In this document: positions 16,651 through 25,395 of the stretch, in pieces
How the letters are laid out: the number at the start of each line of letters is the position of its first letter
Position numbering within the stretch: the stretch's first letter is position 1
Assembly (NCBI GenBank): GCA_003347645.1
Contig: QDFX01000004.1
Location: 1 to 64,000 of the forward strand
Direction of reading: 5' to 3'
Length of the DNA stretch: 64,000 nucleotides
From: Rhizobiaceae bacterium CPCC 101076
GTDB lineage: Bacteria > Pseudomonadota > Alphaproteobacteria > Rhizobiales > Methylopilaceae
The notes under the pieces: generated by a model
What the model saw: only the letters and a program-made list of their open reading frames with translations
Told to the model about the DNA's origin: nothing
Databases searched by the model: none
Position numbers and translations under genes: made by a program

Positions 16651-18165
16651 ATGTCGATGACCGAAAACGCCAGCATCTCGAAGGCGCTGATCTTCATGAC
16701 AGCGCGCAATTGCGAGAAGTATGTGCCCGACTCCCTCGCGAGCCTGGCGCGGCAGACGTTGAGGGACGTCCACGTCCTGTTCATCGATGATTGCTCGGAA
16801 GACAAGACCGGAGCCGTAGCGCAGCAATTGCTGGGCGACCTCTTTCCGGCGCGGCACACGTTCATCCGCAACGAGACGCGCCTGGGCAAGGCCCGCAACG
16901 CCTGGGAGCATCTGCGCCCGCTGACGGGAATTGCCGAATTTGTCGCGGTGCTGGACGGTGACGACCAGCTCGTCGAAACGACCATCCTCGACCAGATGTC
17001 GACCGCATACCGGAACGGCAAGGACGTCGTCTGGACGAACTACATCACCGACAAGGGACTGATTGGCAGCAACGGACCGCTCAATCCCGATCTGCCGCTG
17101 CGCCCGCAGGGCTGGAAGACCAGCCACTTCTTCAGCTTTCGCGCATCGCTGTTCGACACCGTGCCCGAGCACTGCTTCAAGGATCGCGACGGCGAATGGC
17201 TGCAGGCGGCCTGCGATATCGCGCTCGCAATGCCGATGATCGACCAGACCCGCGAGTACGAATACATCCCGGTCAACGCCTATCGCTACACGTCCGCCAA
17301 TCCGAACTCGCATCACAACCTCGATGCGACGTCGAGCGGGCTGAACTCGACCGTTCAGGCCAAGAACTTCCGCGAGCTGTTCACCAGGGCGCCTCTGCCC
17401 CTGCTGAAGCAGGTTCAGGCTGAAGCCGCTGCTCCAGCTCCTTCCCAGGCTCCGGCTGCCGCTCCGACGCCTTTGCCGGGTCCGGCCCAGACCCTGCCTC
17501 CGGCCGATCGGATCGCCATTGCGTCGGCGCTCAACCATGTCGGTACGTGGCAGGACCTGGCCGGCGGCATGCTGATGGTCGAATGCCCGCATCTGATGAA
17601 CGCACTGGCGTTCGGCGGTCAGAGTCAGATGACGCCGATCCAGGCATGGGCCCTGCGCGGCCTTCTCCAGAACCGAGGCGCCGACGCCCGTATCCTGCAT
17701 ATCGGCGCGACCCGCTCCGCCCTCGTCCTGGCGGCGCTCTCCTCGCTCACCGACGGCCGCATCACCAGCCTGTGCGCGTCCGCGCCGGAGGCCGAGGAAC
17801 TTCGCGTGCGTATCGCGGCATCCGGCCTTGCCGACAGGGTCGAGATCGTCGAGACCAATGTGGTGCAGGCGATCTTCGACGAGTTCTCGGGTCCGTTCCC
17901 GGACATCCGCGTCATCGAGGAAGGCACGAAATTCGACTTCGTGATGATCGATCTGCCGCCGACCCTTCCGCAGGCCAGCGCGCTGGTCTCGCTCTCGGTG
18001 GTCGCCAATTACCTGTCACCGGAAGGCTTCGCGCTCTGCCTGCTCGCCCGCGACCGCGCGACCGAGGCGCTCGCGGAAGAACGCTGGCGGCCGATCAGCA
18101 ACGGATTGAGCTTCTGCCCGAACGCGCTGGGCGGTTCCGGTCTGATGATCGCCGGCGGACGCTAG
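16651..18165 (+). CDS. Bifunctional GT2 glycosyltransferase / methyltransferase-like protein
   Basis: 504 residues in two modules. Residues 10 to about 240 form a GT2 fold: ALIFMTARNCEKYVPDSLAS, VLFIDDCSED, and the metal-binding DGDD at 102-105. A linker of about 35 residues made mainly of Ala and Pro (near 254-290) joins it to a Rossmann-like module (about 330-500; ARILHIGATRSALVLAAL, FDFVMIDLP) resembling SAM-dependent methyltransferases. A usual GxGxG is not intact in that module, so methyl-transfer activity is uncertain. GAAGG lies 8 nt before ATG 16651. It lies 130 bp after the GT41 gene on the same strand. Probable role: extension and modification of the flagellin glycan. Confidence 0.75.
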   Translation: MSMTENASISKALIFMTARNCEKYVPDSLASLARQTLRDVHVLFIDDCSEDKTGAVAQQLLGDLFPARHTFIRNETRLGKARNAWEHLRPLTGIAEFVAVLDGDDQLVETTILDQMSTAYRNGKDVVWTNYITDKGLIGSNGPLNPDLPLRPQGWKTSHFFSFRASLFDTVPEHCFKDRDGEWLQAACDIALAMPMIDQTREYEYIPVNAYRYTSANPNSHHNLDATSSGLNSTVQAKNFRELFTRAPLPLLKQVQAEAAAPAPSQAPAAAPTPLPGPAQTLPPADRIAIASALNHVGTWQDLAGGMLMVECPHLMNALAFGGQSQMTPIQAWALRGLLQNRGADARILHIGATRSALVLAALSSLTDGRITSLCASAPEAEELRVRIAASGLADRVEIVETNVVQAIFDEFSGPFPDIRVIEEGTKFDFVMIDLPPTLPQASALVSLSVVANYLSPEGFALCLLARDRATEALAEERWRPISNGLSFCPNALGGSGLMIAGGR

Positions 18166-18202
18166 TCCGCGCAAACCAATCACTCGCAGGAGGGCTTGCC
18201 AG

Positions 18203-19171
18203 ATGACCGAAGCCGTACCCACGATCCGGTTCGACCGTGCTTACCCGGCCCCCGGCGTGGGCGATTTCGGCACGCCGCACGATGCCGGTCATCGGCCCGG
18301 CCCGCTGGCGACGATTTCCCGGTTCGGCGCGGACGTTCGGTTGGAGCATGCCCGGATTTCGCTCGGCACCAGGCATTTCGATGTTTTTCACACCGATCCT
18401 CAGGACCACATCTTCAAGATCGTGAAGAACTCGAGAAGCTTCTACGAAGCGGGCTTTCTCTACGCGATCGCCAAGCACCTGAAGCCCGGCGATCTCGTGG
18501 TCGATGCGGGCGCCAATATCGGCAATCACACCCTGTTCTTCGCCGGCGCGCTCGGATGCCGCGTCACCTGCTTTGAACCCGGCCCTCTCACCGTTCAATT
18601 GCTGCAGCATAACGTAGCCGCGAACAATCTCGCCTCCCGGGTCGAGATATGGCCGTTCGCGCTTGCGGAAACATCGGCCCAGTTCGCGTCGAAGGACGCC
18701 GCCGCCGTGCAGCAACTGGGTCTCGGCGCCCTGACGCTGCGGCCGGACGCAGGCGGCGAGATGCGGGGCATCCCGCTCGACAGCGTCCCGTTCGATCAGC
18801 GGATCAAACTGCTCAAGATCGACGTCGAGGGCATGGAACTCGAGCTTCTGCGCGGCGCAAGGGAAACACTTCTGCGCGACCGCCCCGTGATCTGCGTCGA
18901 ATGCGACGACCTGAATCGCTTCGATCAGCTTTTCGACTATCTGTGCGGGCTCGGATTCCTCGCGATCGACAGCCACAACTACACGGCCACCCACGTCTTC
19001 GTCCCCGTCGACAATCCTTCGGTGATCGAGGCCTCGCTCTCGCGGCAGATGGCCTCGCGCTATATCTCGCACGCGCGCCAGATCCACGCGCTCGAAGGCC
19101 GCCTGGCCAATGTCGAGAACCTGCTGCGCCGCATCCAGTTCGTCAGCCGGCCGGAAGGCTCGCCGCAATAA
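18203..19171 (+). CDS. FkbM family methyltransferase
   Basis: A 322-residue SAM-dependent enzyme. The FkbM domain spans about 75-245: motif I is LVVDAGANIGNHTLFFAG, followed by VTCFEPGP, and the characteristic KLLKIDVEGMELELLRGA near residue 205. FkbM-type enzymes O-methylate sugars or other hydroxyls. The C-terminal 60 residues are helical (LEGRLANVENLLRRIQF), possibly for dimerisation or binding partners. AGGAGGG lies shortly upstream of the start. As the third gene of the cassette beside flagellin, it probably O-methylates the flagellin glycan, as known for methylated flagellin sugars in other bacteria. Confidence 0.85.
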   Translation: MTEAVPTIRFDRAYPAPGVGDFGTPHDAGHRPGPLATISRFGADVRLEHARISLGTRHFDVFHTDPQDHIFKIVKNSRSFYEAGFLYAIAKHLKPGDLVVDAGANIGNHTLFFAGALGCRVTCFEPGPLTVQLLQHNVAANNLASRVEIWPFALAETSAQFASKDAAAVQQLGLGALTLRPDAGGEMRGIPLDSVPFDQRIKLLKIDVEGMELELLRGARETLLRDRPVICVECDDLNRFDQLFDYLCGLGFLAIDSHNYTATHVFVPVDNPSVIEASLSRQMASRYISHARQIHALEGRLANVENLLRRIQFVSRPEGSPQ

Positions 19172-19201
19172 CGACCCGGCGACGAAGAGAAAGATCGTCA
19201 G

Positions 19202-20725
19202 ATGACTGAAGCCAGAGGATCCACATTGTTCCGATTCGATCGCCCTAGTGGTTTCATCGAGACGAGCGGGTTCGACGGTGACGTCGCCGCGCTGGTCGCC
19301 GCGGACCTGAACGCGAAAATTCGCGACGATCGCGGACCGCACACGCCTCCGCCTCCACGCGAAGCTTCACCCCGCCCCACCGAAACACCGGGCAAGGGCT
19401 TCGACAGCGCCGCCTACTGGTCGCAGCGCTACCGCACGGGAGGCAATTCCGGCGCCGGTTCCTACGGCAGGCTCGCCGCCTTCAAGGCGGAAGTCATCAA
19501 CGCGTTCGTCAAGGAACGCGGCATCAATTCCGTGATCGAATTCGGATGCGGTGACGGCGCGCAGCTCAAGCGCGCGGAATACCCGATCTATCTCGGCTTC
19601 GACGTGGCGGACAAAAGCATCGAGATGTGCCGTGCGGCGATGGCCGGCGACACGACAAAGGCCTTCCGGAACGCGCAGGACTACAAGCACGAGCGCGCCG
19701 ATCTCACGATGTCGCTCGACGTCATCTATCACCTCATCGAGGATGAGGTGTTCCACGAATATATGCGCCGGCTGTTCTACTCGGCCGAGCGCTACGTCAT
19801 CGTCTATTCGTCGAACCGCAACGCTTCCTGGCCTGCCGCACATGTGAAGCACCGCAAGTTCACCGATTGGGTCGAAAAGCACCACGCGGACTTCAAGCTG
19901 GTTCAGCACATCCCGAACCGCTATCCGCCAGCCGGCGATCCAGAGAACGAGAGCTTCGCGGATTTCTACATCTTCGAAAGGCTGCCCTCGCAGAGGCACA
20001 CGCTGCCCGGACACCTCGTCGTCTCGGTCACGTCCTGGGTGAAGCGTTTCCCGACGCTAGAGCTGACGCTGCGTCGTATCCTGCAGCAGAGCATGACGCC
20101 CGACGAAACCGTCCTCTGGGTGTCGCCGCAGGACGTCGAACATCTGCCGAAAGGCGTGATCGAGCTGCAGCGCAGCGGCCTGTCCATCCAGGTGACCAAG
20201 GACATCCGCTCCTACAAGAAGATCATTCCGGCGCTGAAGCGATATCCCGACAGCTTCATCATCACGCTCGACGACGACCAGATCTATCCGCGCGACGTGA
20301 TCGAGCCGCTGGTGAGTAATTATCGTTCGCCGACGGAAATCCTCTGCCGCCGCGCGAACCAGATGAAGTTCGACGACAAGGGCAAGCTGCTGCCCTACCT
20401 GAAATGGCGGTTCGACTATCCGGACGAGGGCGACGGCTTCGACCTGTTCCCGACCGGCTGCAACGGCGTGCTCTACCCGCCGAAATCGCTGTCGCCGGAG
20501 GTGCTTAACGAAGAGCAGTTCATGAGCCTCGCACCGCATGCGGACGATATCTGGCTGTTCTGGATGGGCCGCCTCGCCGGCAGCACGATCCGCCGCGTCG
20601 GCCGTCCCTGGCACAATGTCGTCTGGCCGGGAACGGAAGAATCCTCGCTGATGCATCACAACTGGAACGGCGGCAACGATCAGCAGATCGCCGCGATGAC
20701 GGAGCGCTACGGCTCCCCGTTCTGA
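19202..20725 (+). CDS. Methyltransferase-glycosyltransferase fusion protein
   Basis: 507 residues. A variable N-terminus (1-65, Pro-rich near 45-60) precedes a class I methyltransferase-like domain (about 70-250; VIEFGCGDGAQL, LTMSLDVIYHLIEDEVF). A second domain follows (about 270-505; LVVSVTSWVKRFPTLELTLRRI, IITLDDDQIYPRDVI) that resembles GT-A glycosyltransferases with a DDD motif. The domain order is the reverse of the 16651-18165 protein. Its start (MTEA) resembles that of the FkbM gene. It is the last gene of the cassette, 30 bp after FkbM. Inferred role: another step of flagellin glycan assembly. Confidence 0.75.
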   Translation: MTEARGSTLFRFDRPSGFIETSGFDGDVAALVAADLNAKIRDDRGPHTPPPPREASPRPTETPGKGFDSAAYWSQRYRTGGNSGAGSYGRLAAFKAEVINAFVKERGINSVIEFGCGDGAQLKRAEYPIYLGFDVADKSIEMCRAAMAGDTTKAFRNAQDYKHERADLTMSLDVIYHLIEDEVFHEYMRRLFYSAERYVIVYSSNRNASWPAAHVKHRKFTDWVEKHHADFKLVQHIPNRYPPAGDPENESFADFYIFERLPSQRHTLPGHLVVSVTSWVKRFPTLELTLRRILQQSMTPDETVLWVSPQDVEHLPKGVIELQRSGLSIQVTKDIRSYKKIIPALKRYPDSFIITLDDDQIYPRDVIEPLVSNYRSPTEILCRRANQMKFDDKGKLLPYLKWRFDYPDEGDGFDLFPTGCNGVLYPPKSLSPEVLNEEQFMSLAPHADDIWLFWMGRLAGSTIRRVGRPWHNVVWPGTEESSLMHHNWNGGNDQQIAAMTERYGSPF

Positions 20726-20951
20726 ACGGAAGCCCTCCTTCCTGATGCTTCGATCAGAGGCGTCAGGGCGAGCGGCGATCGACTTGGCCCCATAACGCCG
20801 GCCACTACACCTCGCATCTGCCGGGGTGACTTCTCCGCCACCTCCCCTGGCCTTCACGGTTAGTTCAGCGCCATCCGTCGCCAGGACGGGCCTAGACATC
20901 GCGGATGCCTCGGCATTCGACATCGTCACAGTCGCTCACCGCCAAACGAAA

Positions 20952-20976
20952 AAGGGAGGCTCGATGGGCCTCCCTT
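20952..20976 (-). terminator. Rho-independent terminator after fliP
   Basis: A perfect 9-bp inverted repeat (20952-20960 and 20968-20976, 7-nt loop). On the minus strand it ends in a T-run (TTTTT). It lies 21 bp past the fliP stop. A weaker imperfect repeat at 20741-20767, without a T-run, could end the plus-strand cassette. Confidence 0.88.
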
Positions 20977-20997
20977 GTCGAACCGCAGTCCGGGTCG

Positions 20998-21735
20998 TCA
21001 GAAGAACGAGCGCACCAGCCCGCCGACCAGCATGTTCCAGCCGTCGATCAGGACGAAGAACAGCACCTTGAACGGCAGCGAGAGCACGGTCGGCGGCAGC
21101 ATCATCATGCCCATAGACATGGTGAGCGTCGCGACGATCATGTCGATGACGAGGAACGGCAGCGCGATCAGGAAGCCGATCTCGAAGCCGCGCCTGAGTT
21201 CCGAAATCATGAAGGCCGGGATCAGGACGCGCAGCGAGACCTCGCCGTTCTCGCTCTTGAGCTGCATGTGCTCGACCGCGAGGTCGTCGAGGAGCTTCAG
21301 GTCCTTGTCGCGGACATGCGCCTGCATGAACTCCTTGAACGGGTCGGTGATCTTCGTGAACGCCTCTTCCTCGGAGATTTCGTTGCGGGTCAGCGGCTGC
21401 ACGCCATCCTTCCAGGCGCGATCGAAGGTCGGCGCCATGACGTAGAAGGTCATGAATAGCGCCAGGCTGATCATGATCAGGTTCGCCGGCGTACTCTGCA
21501 GGCCAATGCCCGAGCGCAGGAACGACAGCGCGACGACGATGCGGGTGAAGCTTGTCACCATGACGAGCAGGCCCGGCGCGAGCGACAGCACGGTCAGCAT
21601 CGCGACGAGCTGGATGATGCGGCCAGCGGCGCTGCCTTCGCCGGCGGGGATAAGCGAGTTCAGGTCCGGCACCTGCGCCATCGCGGCGGTGGTGCCGGCG
21701 GCCAGGATCAACCCGGCAAGGAGGAGACGCTTCAC
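20998..21735 (-). CDS. fliP: Flagellar type III export gate protein FliP
   Basis: A 245-residue membrane protein with a cleavable signal peptide (ends TTAAMAQ), as is usual for FliP, and four hydrophobic helices. Conserved segments: TSFTRIVVALSFLRSGIGLQSTPAN, then near the end LIPAFMISELRRGFEIGFLIALPFLVIDMIVA. FliP forms the core of the export gate with FliQ (41431) and FliR (38570). It is the last gene of the flgB operon, starting within the fliL stop (ATGA). No fliO is recognisable, as is common in rhizobia. Confidence 0.96.
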   Translation of the reverse strand: MKRLLLAGLILAAGTTAAMAQVPDLNSLIPAGEGSAAGRIIQLVAMLTVLSLAPGLLVMVTSFTRIVVALSFLRSGIGLQSTPANLIMISLALFMTFYVMAPTFDRAWKDGVQPLTRNEISEEEAFTKITDPFKEFMQAHVRDKDLKLLDDLAVEHMQLKSENGEVSLRVLIPAFMISELRRGFEIGFLIALPFLVIDMIVATLTMSMGMMMLPPTVLSLPFKVLFFVLIDGWNMLVGGLVRSFF

Positions 21736-22232
21736 TGGACGACGAAGCTCTCGATGATGAGATCACGAACCTCGCCGCCGGAGCGGATCTGGACGCGGTC
21801 CTTCAGGTCCTCGCGCAGATGCGCGAAATGGCTCGCGCCCTCGATCTGCGTCAGCTTCAGCGTCTTCATGTAGCCGAGCAGGTCCTGGCTGATCTGGGCC
21901 GACAATTCCTCGGAATTCGGCATCTCGTCCTCGAATACGATCGAGGCTTCGAGACGCGCCCAGACGTCGTCCGGCTCGCCGATATTGGTGACGATCGGCT
22001 TCAGCTTCTTCAGGCGCGATTTAAGCGGATCGCCGGAATCCGCGACGATGGCCTTCGGCGGCGCCTTCTCGTCGCTCTCCTGAACTGCATGGACGAGATG
22101 GACGCCGAAGCCGACACCGGCGCCGATCGACAGCATGGTGAGGAGCACGGCGGGGCCCATCCAGGCGCCGCGTTCCTCGGAGCTCTCGCTCTTTGCGCGG
22201 CGAAAAAGTCCGGTCTTGAGTGGCTGTTTCAT
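21732..22232 (-). CDS. fliL: Flagellar basal-body protein FliL
   Basis: A 166-residue single-pass membrane protein: a basic cytosolic N-terminus, one membrane helix near 27-48, a charged linker (about 50-70), and a periplasmic FliL domain ending in VRDLIIESFVVQ. FliL associates with stators and supports torque. It lies in the flgH-fliL-fliP segment of the flgB operon and overlaps the fliP start by 4 bp. Confidence 0.92.
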   Translation of the reverse strand: MKQPLKTGLFRRAKSESSEERGAWMGPAVLLTMLSIGAGVGFGVHLVHAVQESDEKAPPKAIVADSGDPLKSRLKKLKPIVTNIGEPDDVWARLEASIVFEDEMPNSEELSAQISQDLLGYMKTLKLTQIEGASHFAHLREDLKDRVQIRSGGEVRDLIIESFVVQ

Positions 22233-22244
22233 CCCGGACGATCC

Positions 22245-22919
22245 TCAGAACGGCGCGATACGGTCGTAGAGCTGATGCACGACGCCGGGCTGCTGCACCT
22301 CGGTGATGCGGCCGCGACCGCCATAGGAGATGCGGGCCTCGGCGATCTTCTCGTAAGGGATCGTGTTGCGGCCGGAGATGTCGCGTGGGCGGACGATGCC
22401 CTGGATGTTGACGATGCGCATCTCGAAGTTGACGCGCATTTCCTGCGAACCGCTGATGACGAGATTTCCGTTCGTCATGACCTGCGTGACGACGGCGGCG
22501 AGCTTGACCTCGATCTCCTCGGAGCGATCGATATTGCCCTCGCCCTTGGTGCCCGTGCGCGAGCTGATATCCGCGCTGAAATCGCCGGACGAACCGCCGC
22601 CGATGCCGAAACCGCCGCCGATACCGGCGCTGGATTCGCGCGAGCGCTCGGACGAATTGTCGATCTCCGCCTTGTCGTCCATGCGGATGATAACCGTCAG
22701 GACATCGCCGACCTTGGCTGCGCGGCTATCCCGGAACAGGTCCTCGCCGCCATGCACGTAGGTCGAATTCGCTTCCTGGTAGGTCGCGGGGATGGGCGTC
22801 AATGCCGAGGACGGCAGTGCCGCGCCGACCGGACTCATCCTCGGCTCCTTGTTGAGATCATCGAGCGAGCTGCAGCCCGACAGCGCAAGTCCAATGGCGA
22901 GAAGCGACAAATGCCTCAC
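22245..22919 (-). CDS. flgH: Flagellar L-ring lipoprotein FlgH
   Basis: A 224-residue lipoprotein with lipobox LALSGC (lipidated Cys at about residue 16). The mature part carries the L-ring segments DLFRDSRAAKVGDVLTVIIRMDDKAEIDN, a Gly-rich stretch near 100-112, and LVISGSQEMRVNFE plus IRPRDIS-like motifs. It forms the outer-membrane ring round the rod. It starts in the motE stop (ATGA). Confidence 0.95.
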   Translation of the reverse strand: MRHLSLLAIGLALSGCSSLDDLNKEPRMSPVGAALPSSALTPIPATYQEANSTYVHGGEDLFRDSRAAKVGDVLTVIIRMDDKAEIDNSSERSRESSAGIGGGFGIGGGSSGDFSADISSRTGTKGEGNIDRSEEIEVKLAAVVTQVMTNGNLVISGSQEMRVNFEMRIVNIQGIVRPRDISGRNTIPYEKIAEARISYGGRGRITEVQQPGVVHQLYDRIAPF

Positions 22920-23623
22920 AGCTGTTCTCCCTTCGTGGGCATGCCGGAGGCACCCGCGAGCATGTTGGCGAGCTGCGCCGCGCGTATCGGCTCCATCTCG
23001 TTGAGGATCGCGCTGGAATTGCGCGCATTGAGTTTGGCGAGCACGGCGGCGGCGGTTTCGTCGTCCATCGCCGCGAGCTGGCCGGCGGCGGCATCAGGAC
23101 GCATTCGCGAATAGATCGCGACCATGTCCTCGCGCGCCTGCTTGAGGAATTCCTCGCGCTTGGTGAGCCATTCCTCGTATTCGGCGCGCTTCTTCTCGAG
23201 CGCGGCTACCTGTTCGGCGACCTGCTTCTCGAGCGTTTCGAGCGTTGCCGTCTGCCAGGCCACGCGGGCGTCTGCGGCGGCATCGCGGATATTGACGCAG
23301 TACTGGCGGGCCTCCTCGGTCAAGGCGCGCATCTCGACGCCGGAATGGCTCGTCGACAGCTTCTCGACAGGCGAGACGTCAAGCGCGCCGAGCGGCTTTG
23401 ACTTGTCGTCCTTCTTCGGCGCGGTCTTGTCGGCCGGAACGAGTTTCTCCGGACGCGAGAGCGGCATCGGCACCGTCTGCGCCTTGGCGGCCTGCATGTT
23501 CGTGCTGGCCATCATCATGAAGAGAACGAGCTCGCCCGCGGAGAACAGGCGCAGCACCTTTCGGGAGCGCTTGGGCATGGATCCGTGTCCCGTGCTGGTG
23601 GAAATATCCGTCATGACCGCCAT
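22916..23623 (-). CDS. motE: MotE family protein (MotC chaperone)
   Basis: A protein of about 235 residues with an N-terminal hydrophobic segment, a Pro/Lys-rich stretch, a long coiled-coil region (LEKQVAEQVAALEKKRAEYEEWLTKREEFL) and a C-terminal MgtE-N-like helical part (RPDAAAGQLAAMDDETAAAVLAKL). Known: MotE of Sinorhizobium is a periplasmic chaperone that stabilises MotC (8002-9195). The start is uncertain: a GTG at 23674 overlaps the flgI stop (GTGA), ATGs occur at 23623 and 23614, and MPKRSRK at 23578 would place the signal segment closest to the N-terminus. None has a strong ribosome-binding site. Confidence 0.85.
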   Translation of the reverse strand: MAVMTDISTSTGHGSMPKRSRKVLRLFSAGELVLFMMMASTNMQAAKAQTVPMPLSRPEKLVPADKTAPKKDDKSKPLGALDVSPVEKLSTSHSGVEMRALTEEARQYCVNIRDAAADARVAWQTATLETLEKQVAEQVAALEKKRAEYEEWLTKREEFLKQAREDMVAIYSRMRPDAAAGQLAAMDDETAAAVLAKLNARNSSAILNEMEPIRAAQLANMLAGASGMPTKGEQL

Positions 23624-23670
23624 CGTGGCGCGACGAACTTGCGCGGGGCTGGAACGCCCCGCGCCCGGCG

Positions 23671-25395
23671 TCACTGGATGACGAGATCCGCCTGCAACGC
23701 TCCGGCCGTCTTCATGGCCTGGACGATGGCGATGATGCCGGCAGGCTTGAGGCCGATCTGGTTCAGACCGCGAACGAGCGTCTGCAGATCGGTGCCGCCG
23801 ACGATGGCGAGCTTGCCGCCGCTTTCGGTGGCGTCGACCATGGTGCGCGGCAGCACAACCGTCTCTCCGTCGGAGAACGGCGCAGGCTGCGATGCGACCG
23901 GGGTTTCGGTCACCCGGATCGTCAGATTGCCGTGGGTCACGGCGACCGTCGAAATCCTGACATCGGCGCCCATCACGACAGTGCCCGTGCGCTCGTCGAC
24001 GACGACGCGGGCCGGCGTGTCCGGACGGACCGCCAGGCCTTCGATCTCGGCGATGAAGCGGGCGACGCTCATGCCGCGCGGCTTGGTCAGGCCGACCGAG
24101 CGGAAATCGCGCTCCAGCGCGACCGGCGCGCCATAGCGCTGCTGGGCGAAGCCGTTGATCGCGTCGGTGATGCGGACGGCCGTGCGGAAGTCCGGATTGC
24201 GGAGCTTCAGCGTCAGCCGCGATATCTCGTCGAGCTTGGTCGGCAGTTCCTGCTCGATCACCGCGCCGTTCGGAATGCGGCCGGCGGTCGGCGTTCCCTT
24301 GACCACGCTCTCGGCCTGGCCGGACGCGTTATAGCCAGTAACCGCGACCGGTCCCTGTGCCACCGCATAGACCTCGCCATTGGCGCCCGCGAGCGGGGTG
24401 ATGACGAGCGTACCGCCCTGCAGCGACACCGCATCGCCAAGCGAGGCGACGCTGACGTCGATGCGCGAACCAGTCCCCGCGAAGGCTGGCAATTCGGCGG
24501 TGACGATGACGGCCGCGACATTGCGTGTTCGGAGATTGGCTTCACGGACATTGACGCCCAGGCGCTCGAGCATCGACTGCAGCGATTGTTCGGAGAACGC
24601 GGCGTTGCGCAACGTATCGCCGGTGCCTTGCAGGCCGACCACGAGGCCGTAGCCGATGAGCTGGTTCTCGCGGACGCCTTCGAGCGAGGCGATGTCCTTG
24701 ATGCGGACCTGGCCGGGCGTGACGATGTGGCTGAGCGGATCCGGTCGGACCGGGATCTCCGGTTCGGCGCTCGCCAACACCTGCGGCGGCGGAGCGGGCT
24801 CCGGCTCGGACATGGGTTCGGGCACGACCTCCACGACCGGCGGCTCCGGCGGAGGGACCGGCAGCGGTGGATCGGCGGCAAGCTTGATTTGTTCGTCAAC
24901 GACCGCAGGTGCTGCCGCCGGGGCCGGAGGCACCAGTGGTGCGGGCTGAGTTTCGGCCTGCGCCTGCGCGGTCACGGGGGCGGTGCCCTCGGGCAGCGCT
25001 CCGGTTTCCAATGCTGCCTGCTGCTTTGTTTCAGGCGGAAGCGGGAGCGGCTCCGGAGGCGGCGCCTTCGGTTGCGGCGACAACTGGACCGAACGCAAAA
25101 GCTCCTCCGGCGAAATCCCGTTCCTGGGCGTCGGCTGAGCCTGTGGCTGCTCCGCCGGACGAGGTTCGTTCACCGGCATCACGCGCGGGCCGATATCGCG
25201 AGGCCGGATATCCGGTTCGAGCTGCGGCGGCTCCGGCGGCATGATCGCCTGCTGCGGCGGCGGACGGCGAGCGCCCGCCGGAATCGGGAACGCCGCGGTT
25301 ATCTTCCCTGCGGCCTGGATGCGCACAGGCTCTTGCGCCTGCGCAGAGGTCAGGGTGGCAATCGAAAGAACAAGGCCGGCGAACAGAAAACGCAT
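23671..25395 (-). CDS. flgI: Flagellar P-ring protein FlgI with a long proline-rich N-terminal insertion
   Basis: 574 residues against roughly 370 for the family. Signal peptide residues 1-20 (ends TSAQAQ). Residues about 21-226 are an insertion dominated by Pro, Glu, Ala and Gln (for example PPPEPLPLPPET, PVPPPEPPVVEVVPEP). The normal P-ring domain starts near 227 (RIKDIASLEGVRENQLIGYGLVVGLQGTGD) and runs to the end (AIVQAMKTAGALQADLVIQ). FlgI forms the periplasmic ring at the peptidoglycan layer. The insertion is in frame, without stops, and has the same high GC as its surroundings, so it is not an assembly accident I can see. It starts with a 1-bp overlap of the flgA stop. Confidence 0.93.
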   Translation of the reverse strand: MRFLFAGLVLSIATLTSAQAQEPVRIQAAGKITAAFPIPAGARRPPPQQAIMPPEPPQLEPDIRPRDIGPRVMPVNEPRPAEQPQAQPTPRNGISPEELLRSVQLSPQPKAPPPEPLPLPPETKQQAALETGALPEGTAPVTAQAQAETQPAPLVPPAPAAAPAVVDEQIKLAADPPLPVPPPEPPVVEVVPEPMSEPEPAPPPQVLASAEPEIPVRPDPLSHIVTPGQVRIKDIASLEGVRENQLIGYGLVVGLQGTGDTLRNAAFSEQSLQSMLERLGVNVREANLRTRNVAAVIVTAELPAFAGTGSRIDVSVASLGDAVSLQGGTLVITPLAGANGEVYAVAQGPVAVTGYNASGQAESVVKGTPTAGRIPNGAVIEQELPTKLDEISRLTLKLRNPDFRTAVRITDAINGFAQQRYGAPVALERDFRSVGLTKPRGMSVARFIAEIEGLAVRPDTPARVVVDERTGTVVMGADVRISTVAVTHGNLTIRVTETPVASQPAPFSDGETVVLPRTMVDATESGGKLAIVGGTDLQTLVRGLNQIGLKPAGIIAIVQAMKTAGALQADLVIQ

